Part shown: one piece after another, positions 1 to 9,480 of the stretch
How the letters are laid out: the number at the start of each line of letters is the position of its first letter
Position numbering within the stretch: position 1 is the first letter of the stretch
Origin: Pseudoalteromonas aurantia 208
GTDB lineage: Bacteria; Pseudomonadota; Gammaproteobacteria; Enterobacterales; Alteromonadaceae
Assembly: GCF_014858725.1 (NCBI RefSeq)
Contig: NZ_AQGV01000013.1
Location: forward strand, 310,001 to 374,000
Direction: 5' to 3'
DNA: 64,000 nt
Translations under genes and position numbers: made by a program
Notes under the pieces: generated by a model
Seen by the model: the letters and a program-made list of their open reading frames with translations, nothing else
The model's database searches: none
What the model was told of the DNA's origin: nothing

Positions 1-1698
1 ATTCAATAATTCGCTAAATAATGAAAAGTCGGCTGTCAATTCAGAGTTATCCAGTTTAATCGTTAAACTTAGCCCCGGCACAAATATCATCCTGCCTTGC
101 ACCTGAAACGGCGCGTTAATCTTATCAGCCTGCACATGATAAATGGCATTGAGCTCTTGGTGAGTCGCATTTGAATTAACAAATAAGCGCAAGAAACCTT
201 TCAATGTTTCTTTCGCATCATCCGCTTCCAATAACTGCGACAAATTAAATGATAACAGCCGCAACATATTCCAATAGTTACGTTCATCTGTCACCGTACC
301 AATGGGCTGAATGGTCACCCCACCCACATTAAACTCCCCAGCTAAAGCTTCTTCTGTATTAACAACAATACGATTACCCACATGAACTTTACTGGCAAGC
401 TCTGCATCGAAACAGGTAATTTCCGCATACGCAGTAAATCCATTTGGGTAAGCTTTGGTCGCATTATTAATGGGTAGCACTAAATGTTGTACTTCATCAA
501 TAGCATCTATCGACTGGGTTGCACCAACGGCAGCCAGCTTGGTCATTTTTGACCAATATAACTGCTCTTGAAAATCAACCGTTTGTGTCCCTATCACCGG
601 TTGGATTTCATTTTGCCCACTGGAAGACACCTGATAAACGCGATCGATAGAGTAGATATGAATATTACTTTGGCTTGCATCTGCAAAAATGGGATACGAC
701 AGCTCTTGATAATTCACCCGAACCGGCTCTGATGTTTGATGAAACAAATTACTGAACAGTGTTTTGTTTATTTTTACAGACAAGTTTTTTTCATCAAGTA
801 AGGCCGCTCCGAGCTCATTCAAGTACAAATCCAAAAACACGGTTTGCCCTGATGATACTGCGATTTCTTTGTCATTACGTAAAATAAAAAAGTGCCGTTT
901 ATCTGGAATCGCAAAATACTCTTTTAATTTAAAATAAACAGGGATCTCATTGCTCTTAATCGGGGAAATAAGAGAGTCTTCATCAGATAAAAGTGACTTA
1001 AAGTTCCCCGCACCGACATCATGCGCTTGTTCACCTTGCTCAACGCACAGTGCCACTTTGATAACTGCTTGATTAATAATATCAGCGACATTTCGGCCAA
1101 TAGACTCATTACTAAAATGCAATTGAATCGGCTGCATCAGCGCCTGACTGACATCAACTTCATCGCTAACAGGTTCAAGTGCTACACGCAGACAATATAG
1201 CGCATGTTTAGTATCAAGCTGTGCGGGCATCGCATGCTCAAATGGCGTTTGCTCAAGTGCAAAGCCGCTCACTAGTAATGGACTAAACGTAATAGGCAAA
1301 GAGTTAGACAATTTAATATTAACGCTTTCTTGCCCCGCTTTAAGCACATCAAGTTCAACTTCAACATGTTTGTCTAATAAAACAGGCTTATTAAAGTCAT
1401 CTGCACTGGGCTGAAACTGTGCTTTAACGACTGTCGGCAATGTTTTAAATAAGTTTGGAGACACTATGTCACTAAACTCTTCAATATGCTTAGTCCGCAA
1501 AGAATCTATTTCCATCGCATTCTTTGCGGCAACCCATGCAAAGCTGTCTATTAGCCGGGTTACATTTGGGTCTTCTCGCCCTTTATCGTTGAGATTAATA
1601 TGCTCTGCTTCACGACGAAAGCGTGTACGAAAGCCTTCCAAACCATTGCGTATGCTGGCAAGTTCATCTTCAAAATGTTTCAACATACGATTAATCAT
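1..1698 (-). CDS. tssF: Type VI secretion baseplate subunit TssF (partial, C-terminus outside window)
   Basis: TssF forms part of the T6SS baseplate wedge with TssE, TssG and TssK, on which the contractile sheath assembles. The minus frame is open from an ATG at 1698 to base 1 (566 codons, no stop), so the last residues and the stop lie outside the window. The start reads MINRMLKHFEDELASIRNG, typical of the TssF/VasA family (DUF879), whose members are about 600 residues long. The ATG overlaps the end of tssE by 8 bases, indicating translational coupling. tssG would be expected next, outside the window. Family assignment rests on recognition of the N-terminus and on the operon context. Confidence 0.88.
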   Translation of the reverse strand, partial: MINRMLKHFEDELASIRNGLEGFRTRFRREAEHINLNDKGREDPNVTRLIDSFAWVAAKNAMEIDSLRTKHIEEFSDIVSPNLFKTLPTVVKAQFQPSADDFNKPVLLDKHVEVELDVLKAGQESVNIKLSNSLPITFSPLLVSGFALEQTPFEHAMPAQLDTKHALYCLRVALEPVSDEVDVSQALMQPIQLHFSNESIGRNVADIINQAVIKVALCVEQGEQAHDVGAGNFKSLLSDEDSLISPIKSNEIPVYFKLKEYFAIPDKRHFFILRNDKEIAVSSGQTVFLDLYLNELGAALLDEKNLSVKINKTLFSNLFHQTSEPVRVNYQELSYPIFADASQSNIHIYSIDRVYQVSSSGQNEIQPVIGTQTVDFQEQLYWSKMTKLAAVGATQSIDAIDEVQHLVLPINNATKAYPNGFTAYAEITCFDAELASKVHVGNRIVVNTEEALAGEFNVGGVTIQPIGTVTDERNYWNMLRLLSFNLSQLLEADDAKETLKGFLRLFVNSNATHQELNAIYHVQADKINAPFQVQGRMIFVPGLSLTIKLDNSELTADFSLFSELLN

Positions 1699-2134
1699 AT
1701 TGGCTTTCGTTCTCTATCAGTACGGTCATTTGACTTAAATTAATGTCTGTATCGAATTGCAATATCTCTTCTTTACCATTGACAGTGAGCATCGCCGAGA
1801 TCTCAAATTTCATGGTATTCGATAATAAATCTTGTTGTTCATTCTCAATATAAATCGCTTTAACCCCATGTAAACGAGGTTCAAACTGACTAATTTTGTT
1901 TTTTATTCTTATCGCTATTTGCTCACCAGAGTTAAGTCGACTAAACAAAGCTATGTCTTCCAATCCAAAACAAATATTCGATTCACTCGTCAAGTTATCT
2001 TTGTCGTCAGGTAAAAACGCAGCTTCCGTTTTTAAAATAAGCCCAATATTATGATGAATTGATTGCACCAACTCATCGGTTGTATTGTTCGATGTTGAAT
2101 CTTTGTCCATGTAAAACGCACTGAAAAAGCTCAT
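1691..2134 (-). CDS. tssE: Type VI secretion baseplate subunit TssE (gp25-like)
   Basis: A 147-residue protein of the gp25/TssE family, which starts sheath polymerisation from the baseplate in the same way as phage T4 gp25. The signature FEPRL, which follows the basic IKNKISQ stretch, lies near residues 84-88. It overlaps the upstream sheath paralogue by 4 bases (ATGA type) and tssF by 8 bases, so it is translated as part of the same operon. The length is normal for the family. Confidence 0.88.
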   Translation of the reverse strand: MSFFSAFYMDKDSTSNNTTDELVQSIHHNIGLILKTEAAFLPDDKDNLTSESNICFGLEDIALFSRLNSGEQIAIRIKNKISQFEPRLHGVKAIYIENEQQDLLSNTMKFEISAMLTVNGKEEILQFDTDINLSQMTVLIENESQYD

Positions 2135-3417
2135 TTTTCTACCGCCGTAGATAAACTCACCATGCTTGCCACTCGGTCATATTGATATTGTGGAACTAAA
2201 TCAATATGGCAGGTGTATCGAGTGGTATCGCTGCTTTCTTCAGTCACGCGTACTTTGGCTGACTTCAATGGCATACCCGCCAGTGTCATTTCGTCTGAAA
2301 CGACCGAATTGGAACAATACTGCTCTAACCAATGACTCAACCTGTTTTCACAATCATGGGGCTCTAAAGCTGAGCCTATCATTTCTCGAAGCTGTACTTT
2401 TAAATAATGTGCAATACGGCTGATCATTAATGTAGTTTGAATTAGAAAACGATTTTCTCCCTGCATTTCAGTTTTAACAGAGCTATTCGATTGGAAAAAG
2501 TATTTGCCGTTTAGCGGGTTATAAAAAATGGGGATCAACCCTTGCTGAGATAAATACGCGGCTGTCGACGCTGAAATTCGCGTTTTAAATTGAGTGTCAA
2601 ATTGCGCTTTATCTGCATAGCAATTAATTGCACTACCACCTGACGCATCTAGTTTGCGAGATTTTAAAAAACCAAACCAACGAACACGATTAAACTCTAT
2701 TAGCACATTCTTTAAAAATGTTGTTGCGGCATTGCCCCATACAAAGTCTCCCGCAATGTCTTCATCAAAGATGAAACCACAAGGGTGAAAACGATATGCC
2801 TTTCTAATCGCTGATTTATTAAAAGTCAGTCCTAAAAAATGGCTATTACTACTTTCTCGCAGTCGGTGCCAACTCGCAAAATCACTGTCTGCCAGCACTC
2901 GGTTTAACTTTGGCACATCACACAAAAACATCTCACCTGATGCACCTAGAAAACTGTCATCCGCATCCAAAATAATGGGACATAAACTCTTCTCACCCAA
3001 CTCAGCTAATAGCTCAAGGGTATACAATTCATCAAATTCATCGGCGTAATCAAGCTCTAGACTGACATTATGATCAATCACCAGCAAGCCATACGGCTCC
3101 CCACCCATTGTATTAAACTCTTGATTAGCAACTATATTATAAAGTCGTGTATGTCTAAGTGATGTCGCAATATTTAAGTCATGTGAAATCTCTCGCCAAG
3201 AGATATTCATGATTTTGACTTTAATTAATTTGTAGTTGACGGGTAAACTGACTAACTCATATACATTACGCCAGCGCGCTTCAAGATCGACAAATTTTTG
3301 CTCGGCCATGACGAGTGACAATTGCTCACTAATCACGCGATCAATCTCGCTAATAAGGTGCTTTACCTGCGCTAAAGGCGGTATATTTGGCTGACTTAGT
3401 TCAGTGTGCAACTTCAC
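2131..3417 (-). CDS. Second TssC-like sheath protein (ImpD-type paralogue)
   Basis: A 428-residue protein of the TssC/EvpB/VipB family, paralogous to the tssC just upstream. Shared landmarks are the GGEPYGLL segment (near residue 106, against GGEPYGLI in TssC), SWHRLRESSN (SWNSFRESDD in TssC), FVWGNAA (LVWSNAA in TssC) and ISRIAHYLKV (SSRIAHYLKV in TssC). It is about 60 residues shorter than TssC and its C-terminus differs. Agrobacterium and Rhizobium imp loci also carry two TssC-type proteins (ImpC and ImpD), and this copy occupies the ImpD-like place between tssC and tssE. Whether it enters the sheath or plays an accessory role cannot be read from the sequence. It is separated from tssC by a hairpin terminator. 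Confidence 0.8.
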   Translation of the reverse strand: MKLHTELSQPNIPPLAQVKHLISEIDRVISEQLSLVMAEQKFVDLEARWRNVYELVSLPVNYKLIKVKIMNISWREISHDLNIATSLRHTRLYNIVANQEFNTMGGEPYGLLVIDHNVSLELDYADEFDELYTLELLAELGEKSLCPIILDADDSFLGASGEMFLCDVPKLNRVLADSDFASWHRLRESSNSHFLGLTFNKSAIRKAYRFHPCGFIFDEDIAGDFVWGNAATTFLKNVLIEFNRVRWFGFLKSRKLDASGGSAINCYADKAQFDTQFKTRISASTAAYLSQQGLIPIFYNPLNGKYFFQSNSSVKTEMQGENRFLIQTTLMISRIAHYLKVQLREMIGSALEPHDCENRLSHWLEQYCSNSVVSDEMTLAGMPLKSAKVRVTEESSDTTRYTCHIDLVPQYQYDRVASMVSLSTAVEK

Positions 3418-3466
3418 GTAATAAATCCTTGCAACGTATTTCAGTCATTGAATTTTCTGTATGAAC

Positions 3467-3495
3467 AAAACGAGGTACCTAGGTACCCCGTTTTT
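3467..3495 (-). terminator. Hairpin between tssC and its paralogue
   Basis: On the minus strand a 10-bp stem (ACGGGGTAC pairing with GTACCTCGT, one G-U pair) with a CTAG loop is followed by TTTTG. It sits about 45 bases after the tssC stop. It is likely a partial terminator that lowers expression of the downstream baseplate genes relative to hcp-tssB-tssC. Confidence 0.6.
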
Positions 3496-3537
3496 GCAGC
3501 GTTTCAATCGTTGAATTGACGCTGATATAACTCACCT

Positions 3538-5010
3538 TTAGCCTGGTAAACTGGCTACCATACGCACAGAAGTTGTTAACTCTTCCATTTGTAACCAAGG
3601 TCTTAAGTGTGCAATTGCTGAATAAGCGCCTGGACGACCCGGCTGCTCAATCACAGAGATCTGTGCTTCAGCAAGAGGCGTTTTAGCTCGCTCATCATTA
3701 CCCATTGCGCCAGAGTTAGTGTATGTTGCAATCCACTCACTCATTTGCTTCTGGATATCTGCAGACTCCATATTTGAGCCTATATTGTCACGACCCATCA
3801 CTTTTAAGTAATGCGCTATACGACTGCTGGCCATGATGTATGGTAAACGTGCTGAGATAGCAGCATTTGCCGTCGCATCTGGATCAGTATACTCTTTCGG
3901 CTTTTGTGTTGTTTGGCCACCGAGGAATACCGCATAATCAGAATTTTTGTAATGAACCAATGGTAAGAAACCAAGATCACTTAACTCTTTTTCACGCTCA
4001 TCCGTTAAGTTTACTTCCGTCGGGCATTGCTGAGTAATATCACCAGAATCAGTGAAGTACGTTAAGTTTGGCAACGCTTCAACTTTACCACCGTTTTCCA
4101 TACCTCGAATGGCTGTACACCACCCGAATGCTTCAAACGCGTTGTTCATATTCAAAGCCATGTCGAATGCGGCATTAGACCAAACTAGCTCATCATTACT
4201 TGCTGGCTTTGGATTTCCAGCATTGTCTGTGGCTAGCTCTTCAAAATTAAATGACTTAATTTTTTTGCCTTTGCCACCATACGGTAAGCGCGCCATAGTA
4301 CGAGGCAAGGTTAATGCAACATAACGTGCATCATCGCTTTCTCTGAATGAATTCCATGATGCGTAGCTTGGTGAATCAAATGCAGGCGCAATCGGTTTAC
4401 CTTCACTGAACGTTGAGAAACTATTTAACTCAAACATTTCAGGCGCGGCAGCAGCAATAAATGGTGCATGACTCGCAGCAGCCACCTCACCCATATAACG
4501 CAGTAGGGCCACATCTTCATCGCTTTGCGAAAACTCGTAATCACCTAAAATTAACCCGTATGGTTCACCACCGGCGGTACCATATTCATGCTGGTACATA
4601 GAGTTAAAAATTGGGCTACGGTCAACCGCAGGCGCGTCTTCAAATTGCTCTAGTAACTCATCTTTTGAGATATTAAGCAGTTTTACTTTTTGGGCTGTAC
4701 CAAGCGCACTATTGCGGATCAGCTTCTGTAATCCCAACCAAGAACCTTCAAGCTCTTGGAAAGTATCTTGTTGCATGATTTGAGATAACTGCTCAGACAT
4801 TTTTGCATCAATTGCGGCAACGGCATTTGCAATCGTGTCTGTTAGGTTTTTATCCCACGTGACGGTGCCCGACATAGCTTCTTCAGTTAATGACGTCAAA
4901 AGCTCTTTTGTTCTATCTGGTGCAGTTTGGCTTGTGGCATTAATTGCTTGGTCTAAAAACGACAGGCTTTCACCTTCGCCACCAGCACCTTGCTGTAACT
5001 CTTCAGACAT
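3538..5010 (-). CDS. tssC: Type VI secretion contractile sheath large subunit TssC
   Basis: A 490-residue TssC (VipB/ImpC/EvpB). TssB-TssC heterodimers build the cytoplasmic sheath around the Hcp tube and drive its ejection when they contract. Family landmarks are GGEPYGLILGDYEF (near residue 146), SWNSFRESDDARYVALTLPR, SSRIAHYLKVMGRDNIG, and the C-terminal RPWLQMEELTTSVRMVASLP, which is the usual TssC end. The start ATG overlaps the tssB stop by one base. The length is standard. Confidence 0.94.
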   Translation of the reverse strand: MSEELQQGAGGEGESLSFLDQAINATSQTAPDRTKELLTSLTEEAMSGTVTWDKNLTDTIANAVAAIDAKMSEQLSQIMQQDTFQELEGSWLGLQKLIRNSALGTAQKVKLLNISKDELLEQFEDAPAVDRSPIFNSMYQHEYGTAGGEPYGLILGDYEFSQSDEDVALLRYMGEVAAASHAPFIAAAAPEMFELNSFSTFSEGKPIAPAFDSPSYASWNSFRESDDARYVALTLPRTMARLPYGGKGKKIKSFNFEELATDNAGNPKPASNDELVWSNAAFDMALNMNNAFEAFGWCTAIRGMENGGKVEALPNLTYFTDSGDITQQCPTEVNLTDEREKELSDLGFLPLVHYKNSDYAVFLGGQTTQKPKEYTDPDATANAAISARLPYIMASSRIAHYLKVMGRDNIGSNMESADIQKQMSEWIATYTNSGAMGNDERAKTPLAEAQISVIEQPGRPGAYSAIAHLRPWLQMEELTTSVRMVASLPG

Positions 5011-5507
5011 TACTCTTCTCCTTTAACGCCAAGCTCATCAGATAATGCATTGATTGAGTCCGAGCTTTGCAAGATATCTTTAAGTAGCTTTTCAAAGTCA
5101 CGCGAACGATCAGCTTTACTGAGTAGTTCATTTAATTGATTGCGTGTTTCAAGCAATTTTTTAAGTGGCTCGATACGCTGTACAAGTGCATCTGGTTCAA
5201 AATCTTTCATTGATTCAAACTCAAGATTCACTTCAAATTGGCTGTCATCGCTTTCAATAACATTATCTACCTTAAGCGATACGCTTGGCTTGATGCGCCC
5301 TAGTACTTCATCAAAGTTATCTTGATCAACTTGAACAAACTCACGATCTTCAACTTCTTTTGGATCTTCTTTGTCACCAGAGAAATTACCCAAAACCGCT
5401 GAGACAAAAGGAAGTTCTTTTTTCTCGGTAGCGCCATTAGTTTCAACATCGTAAGTAATACTTACGCGGTTTTTACTAACGCGCTTGTGCTGTGAATTAA
5501 GTGCCAT
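5010..5507 (-). CDS. tssB: Type VI secretion contractile sheath small subunit TssB
   Basis: A 165-residue TssB (VipA/ImpB). Recognised from KNRVSITYDVETNGATEKKELPF near the N-terminus, the LPFVSAVLGNFSG segment, and the FEPDALVQRIEPLKKLLETR region that packs against TssC. Its stop overlaps the tssC start, and its ATG is 10 bases downstream of the hcp stop. Length and order (hcp-tssB-tssC) fit the imp-type operon. Confidence 0.94.
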   Translation of the reverse strand: MALNSQHKRVSKNRVSITYDVETNGATEKKELPFVSAVLGNFSGDKEDPKEVEDREFVQVDQDNFDEVLGRIKPSVSLKVDNVIESDDSQFEVNLEFESMKDFEPDALVQRIEPLKKLLETRNQLNELLSKADRSRDFEKLLKDILQSSDSINALSDELGVKGEE

Positions 5508-5517
5508 GTGCTATACC

Positions 5518-6048
5518 TTACTTAAGATCTGCCGCAGACGTTAACTGGTTAGTTGTTGCATCATATTTAACGGATGCTGCTTTTTCTAACTTACCACCTT
5601 CATCTTCAACGAAGAAGATTTGTTCAATTTTAGTATAAGTTAAAGAAAATGACTCTGAAGGTTGGCCACCGTCACTACCAGAAATACTGAAGTTTGCCAT
5701 ACGGGCTTCTTCTAATGAAATAACATAGTAAGGAATAATCCCTTTACCATCACGTGATGGTTTCGTCATAACTAACTCAATGGTCTTACCATCAGCGCCA
5801 GGCTGAAATAAATAAGTTAGTAAGTAAGGCGTTGCACCATCATATGTTTTAGAGATACTGATCTCACCAAGTGCTACCATACCGCTATCTTGGTTATTTG
5901 CATTACCGATATCTACTGACACACCACGCATAGCGCCCCAAGACAGGCTATCTACTGCAAACCAACCTTTTTTACTATTCAAGTCAACAACCGTTGCAGC
6001 ACCTTTAATAGTGTCATTACCGTCGATTCTCATGAAGATTGATGCCAT
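5518..6048 (-). CDS. hcp: Hcp-family tube protein of the type VI system
   Basis: A 176-residue Hcp/TssD protein. Hexameric rings of this protein stack into the tube that is propelled out of the cell, and small effectors can ride inside. The N-terminus MASIFMRIDGND and the SISKTYDGATPYLLTYLFQPG and SFSLTYTKIEQ segments are typical of the Hcp1-type beta barrel. It lies between tssA and tssB and has a good ribosome site (GAGAAAGAGA before the ATG). Hcp is usually also secreted, so this copy may serve as structure and as carrier. Confidence 0.93.
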   Translation of the reverse strand: MASIFMRIDGNDTIKGAATVVDLNSKKGWFAVDSLSWGAMRGVSVDIGNANNQDSGMVALGEISISKTYDGATPYLLTYLFQPGADGKTIELVMTKPSRDGKGIIPYYVISLEEARMANFSISGSDGGQPSESFSLTYTKIEQIFFVEDEGGKLEKAASVKYDATTNQLTSAADLK

Positions 6049-6109
6049 CTCTCTTTCTCCTTTGCTATTTTAATTATCCTACTCTGAGGTAGGCATTAAT
6101 ATGTATTAA

Positions 6110-7408
6110 CTACCATAACGGCCCAGAGCTGGAAGAACTGGCCTTTGGCTGTTGCTCTGAAACCTGCTCAACTTTTTCTGGCTCAGCAGGTGTACTAATT
6201 TCTTCTGTTACAATTGGTTCTACCGGTTTACTTTTCGGCACAGGCGCCACCACAACTTGCTCATTGAGCAACTCTCCCAAGTCATTCTCAACACCGGTTA
6301 ACTTGCTAATTTCAGCAAGCACTGGTGAGTCTTTGGTGATAAGCTCCCCCATCAACTCCGAGAATGACATGTTGCCCCAACGAATTGCTCGAGCTAACAG
6401 GTATGGAATTGGACTATGTGGTTCGGTTTGTTTAAAAAACACCGCAATTTGATTTAAATCAGCCAACGCATCTTCTCGAGTATAAGTGCTTTTATCACTT
6501 TGTGCTTGAGGAGGAACGACCGAACGCTCAGTCTGTGTGCTTTCTTTAATCACATCAGGTTTTATCATATCGTTGCTGTCACTCGTCTGAACGGGTTCAA
6601 CTATTGCCGGTGCAACTTCTTCTTTTTTATCCACATCTGGAAAAAAGTACCGATACATCACCTTGATTTGTTTTAAATTGTCTTTTACAAACCGAAAACC
6701 CAGTAATGCCAAGCCATTTTTATTGCGGTAACCATTTATAAATAAATCAATTTCACCAATTTTACTATCAATCGATGTGATGGTTGCAAACTGTGCCATT
6801 AATTGGGCTTTATGAGATTGAATTACGCCTGCAAATTCTGCTTTTTGTTTTTCTAATTTGCCGGCTTTATGATCAGATAAGTAATCACTGAATGTATAAT
6901 TCTCAATTAATGGAAAGTTCATTAACGGCGCATTTAATAGCCCCGTATTTGGACCATCTCCCGTTAATTGTTCTAATGGTCGAGTCTGATTTTCGCACTG
7001 CTTCTGTCTTGCTTGCGCCTCATCTAGGCCTGCGACTTTTTTGTCTGGCAATCGTGGATGAATCGCTTCTTTTAAGGTGTTAAGCGCATACAAAAAGTCA
7101 CTTAACCCGTCATCTAATAAGGATAGATCGGCCTTTTTATAAGGTAAAGCTGCAAGCCACCAAACGAATACTTCGATATCTCGAGAGTCATTTTTTAACG
7201 TCTCGCCACATACTTGCTGTAGCTGATACCACGCTTGTGCGTTTTGCCGTTGTAGGTCTTGATCTTGTGCAGAAGTTGGCGTTTCTAATAATTTACGTAA
7301 GCTGGACTGGGCAACATTCAGTAAGTTTCTTAGCTCTCTAAATTTCGCGCGCTGTTCTTTTAAGTAAATACCAACGTCTAATTCACTGTCTTGAGTAAAT
7401 AGCAACAT
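6110..7408 (-). CDS. tssA: Type VI secretion protein TssA (ImpA family)
   Basis: A 432-residue TssA. The ImpA_N region spans roughly residues 40-160, including DIEVFVWWLAALPYKKADL. A long low-complexity acidic linker (about 270-310) is followed by a second helical segment (YLLARAIRWGNMSFSELM, near 335-360). The C-terminus is a Pro/Glu/Ser-rich tail with a run of serines. TssA primes and caps sheath and tube growth, and subclasses differ in their C-terminal domains. It is the first gene of the operon, with about 640 non-coding bases in front. A missing C-terminal VasJ-type domain would make it one of the short subclasses; that point is inferred. Confidence 0.88.
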   Translation of the reverse strand: MLLFTQDSELDVGIYLKEQRAKFRELRNLLNVAQSSLRKLLETPTSAQDQDLQRQNAQAWYQLQQVCGETLKNDSRDIEVFVWWLAALPYKKADLSLLDDGLSDFLYALNTLKEAIHPRLPDKKVAGLDEAQARQKQCENQTRPLEQLTGDGPNTGLLNAPLMNFPLIENYTFSDYLSDHKAGKLEKQKAEFAGVIQSHKAQLMAQFATITSIDSKIGEIDLFINGYRNKNGLALLGFRFVKDNLKQIKVMYRYFFPDVDKKEEVAPAIVEPVQTSDSNDMIKPDVIKESTQTERSVVPPQAQSDKSTYTREDALADLNQIAVFFKQTEPHSPIPYLLARAIRWGNMSFSELMGELITKDSPVLAEISKLTGVENDLGELLNEQVVVAPVPKSKPVEPIVTEEISTPAEPEKVEQVSEQQPKASSSSSGPLW

Positions 7409-8045
7409 AAATGGCTAGATACTACTCCCTTGTAATTTCGATAAATTATAGAAACAGTTTGGAGCATATTAAGATAAAGTCAAGATAAGAATACACAGCC
7501 CCCAACACCTCACACCACTTAGCCAAAAATCTTATAATTAACACCACAACCGTGACTAAAAACCACCTGAGCCATTGATAAATAACAAATTAAAATTTAC
7601 ACCACCTCTCCATTTTTAATTCACTTTTTAGGAGTATTAAGCGCTTAATTGGGTTTATATAATGATACTGAAATGTAATTAATATATTACAAAAAAGAAT
7701 AAATTCCTCAGAAAAAGTAATAGATTTGCACTGAATTTATTCCATAAGAATACATCGATATACACAATGACATAATGAATATTTCAAGTTAAACACTCAA
7801 AACTGTCTCCAACTAGAACCCGTGACGACATCATGAATACGTGAAAACATATAAAAAAGCAGGTGATATAACCTATTTTAATCAAGTGCCGATAGGTCCC
7901 TGTTCTTTCTCTGAATGTTTTAAAAGTAAACCACGGAAGCCTTATTAAAATGGCTAACGAAGCGTTAGAAGTTAGATAAGCTCATTCATTGAACTTATCT
8001 AATTAAATCACTATGACAGGTTGAGTTAAAGCGCTCCCTTTCGCT
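7409..8045. other. Intergenic region upstream of the T6SS operon
   Basis: About 640 A/T-rich bases with no credible open frame on either strand. It must hold the tssA promoter (minus strand). I found no convincing sigma-54 (GG-N10-GC) or sigma-70 pair to name. At its right edge a 9-bp inverted repeat (GTTAAAGCG / CGCTTTAAC, 8025-8050) overlaps the tautomerase stop codon and could act as a weak terminator. Confidence 0.4.
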
Positions 8046-8261
8046 TTAACTACTACCTACTGTGGAACACTTTCTCAATTGAGTCACTTGCTCGAACCCG
8101 ATTCCCCAGTTATCAGTACTCACTTCTTCAATCACCACAAACGTGGTAGCGGGATCTTTATTTAACACATCGACCATTAGCTGTGTGCACCCTTTAATAA
8201 TGGCTTTTTTCTGGTCATTACTAACGTGTTCATCTGTTATTTTCACATTGATATACGGCAT
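8046..8261 (-). CDS. 4-oxalocrotonate tautomerase family protein
   Basis: A 71-residue small tautomerase. The ATG at 8261 is chosen because it places proline directly after the initiator Met (MPYINVKITDEH), the catalytic Pro-1 that gives this family its activity. An AAGGAAC ribosome site precedes it. An upstream in-frame start at 8306 would bury Pro-1 and is rejected. Substrate unknown: family members act on 2-hydroxymuconate and related enols. It follows the lumazine-binding-like gene on the same strand, probably as part of one operon with the glutathione transferase. Confidence 0.8.
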   Translation of the reverse strand: MPYINVKITDEHVSNDQKKAIIKGCTQLMVDVLNKDPATTFVVIEEVSTDNWGIGFEQVTQLRKCSTVGSS

Positions 8262-8302
8262 ATTTTTGTTCCTTGTACATGAGTTTATGTATTTCTTTGG
8301 AG

Positions 8303-8683
8303 TCATTGCCCCTTAAGGTCCGTATACATTTTGCTGACTACTTGCCATTTCCCGTCTTCTTTAAGTAATCCTAAGAAATCAATATAATCAAATTCAAATA
8401 TCGGGCAATGAACCTTAGCCATTGCTTGGTCTTTCACAACATCTACAGCCAATATTTGAAATGCATAGGATTGATTGATGTGAGCTGGTACTGGTCGTTT
8501 ATCAACATCGTTTAACCACTGTACCAAGGAGCGCCTTACTCCTGGTGCTTTTAGCCACACATCAGGATGAAATATCACTTTAAGCTTTTCAGCATCACCT
8601 TGATACAACCCTTCAAAATAGCATTGCAGTACATGTTCCACCGCAGCAAAGTCCTTATTCTGATCATCAGCAACTTGCATCAC
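8303..8683 (-). CDS. Nuclear transport factor 2-like / putative lumazine-binding family protein
   Basis: A 126-residue alpha+beta cone-fold protein. The pattern VEHVLQCYFEGLYQGDAEKLKVIFHPD followed by a C-terminal WQVVSKMY strand is typical of the SnoaL/NTF2-like group labelled putative lumazine-binding. Such proteins are often small-molecule enzymes or binders with no assigned reaction. It lies 21 bases after the gst gene and just before the tautomerase, suggesting a three-gene operon for metabolism of an electrophilic or aromatic compound. The function is inferred from context only. Confidence 0.7.
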   Translation of the reverse strand: MMQVADDQNKDFAAVEHVLQCYFEGLYQGDAEKLKVIFHPDVWLKAPGVRRSLVQWLNDVDKRPVPAHINQSYAFQILAVDVVKDQAMAKVHCPIFEFDYIDFLGLLKEDGKWQVVSKMYTDLKGQ

Positions 8684-8704
8684 TTCCTCTCCATCAGTAC
8701 GAAA

Positions 8705-9307
8705 CTAGTTTTTTAACGTGGCCGCTTCCGCTTCATCGGCAAGTATAAAGCTCGGCATCGCTTGTACCCGTGATAGCATTGTTGTGGTTTTTTCTCCTAT
8801 GGTAATTTCAATAGGAAAGTAATCTCCCCATCGTGCGTATACCGCGAGCATAATATCGGCAGCTGAGGGATGCTCGCCGCCTAAAAAATCCTGCTCCGCT
8901 AAACGATGCTCTACAATCTGCCATAACTGGCTAATACACTTCGCAGCACGATTTAATGTTTGCTGCTTTACTTTTGCATCATCGATATTCTGCGCCAAAA
9001 AAAATAATCGACCATATGCTGGATGCATCGTCGCGTTGGCAAACATGATATCTTGAATAGCCAGCTGCTTATTTCCCTGTGGAAACAACATATTCTGATG
9101 TTTGCTTAATATGTGTAACATGATCGCTGCCCCTTCAGTTAACGAGCAATCCCCATCCATCAAGACTGGTACCGTCGCAACCGGATTTACATCGGTGAAA
9201 TTGTCGAGCTGACTTACGTCGATAAGTTTTACAGCTTGGCCTAGTTCACGTAATACAACATGAGTCGCAACAGAACATGCACCTTGTGAGTAATAAAGGG
9301 TATACAT
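8705..9307 (-). CDS. Glutathione S-transferase family protein
   Basis: A 200-residue bacterial (beta-like) glutathione S-transferase. The N-terminal thioredoxin fold starts MYTLYYSQGACSVATHVVL, with Ser/Cys near residues 7-12 in the catalytic loop. VATVPVLMDGD carries the cis-Pro, and LTEGAAIMLHIL is the glutathione-binding SNAIL/TRAIL-like segment. The helical C-terminal domain contains PSAADIMLAVYARWGDYF. It probably conjugates glutathione to electrophiles in the cytoplasm. It is divergent from a LysR-type gene, with a palindrome in the shared promoter region, so it is likely under that regulator. Confidence 0.87.
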   Translation of the reverse strand: MYTLYYSQGACSVATHVVLRELGQAVKLIDVSQLDNFTDVNPVATVPVLMDGDCSLTEGAAIMLHILSKHQNMLFPQGNKQLAIQDIMFANATMHPAYGRLFFLAQNIDDAKVKQQTLNRAAKCISQLWQIVEHRLAEQDFLGGEHPSAADIMLAVYARWGDYFPIEITIGEKTTTMLSRVQAMPSFILADEAEAATLKN

Positions 9308-9457
9308 TACTTCTCCTTAAAAATAACACTGCTTAGTTTGTTAATATCACCGCCAGTTAATCTTTCCTGACGACCCATCCCACACCACTCTCATGTCACA
9401 GGACATAAACATATTAGCCATTCACTTTGTTTCCATATATAACAACAATGTGCACAT

Positions 9458-9480
9458 ACTGTTTTCAAATCGAGAACAGT
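9458..9480. promoter_or_regulatory. Candidate LysR operator between gst and the regulator gene
   Basis: Inverted repeat ACTGTTTTC-N5-GAGAACAGT (one mismatch) in the 213-base divergent region. It is flanked on both sides by a direct repeat GCACATAC (near 9452 and 9483). LysR-type regulators bind such interrupted palindromes between divergent genes. Assignment is by position and symmetry. Confidence 0.5.

Noticed and set aside
1466..1738. 90-codon plus-strand frame inside tssF
   Set aside because: Antisense shadow of a confidently identified gene; no independent support.
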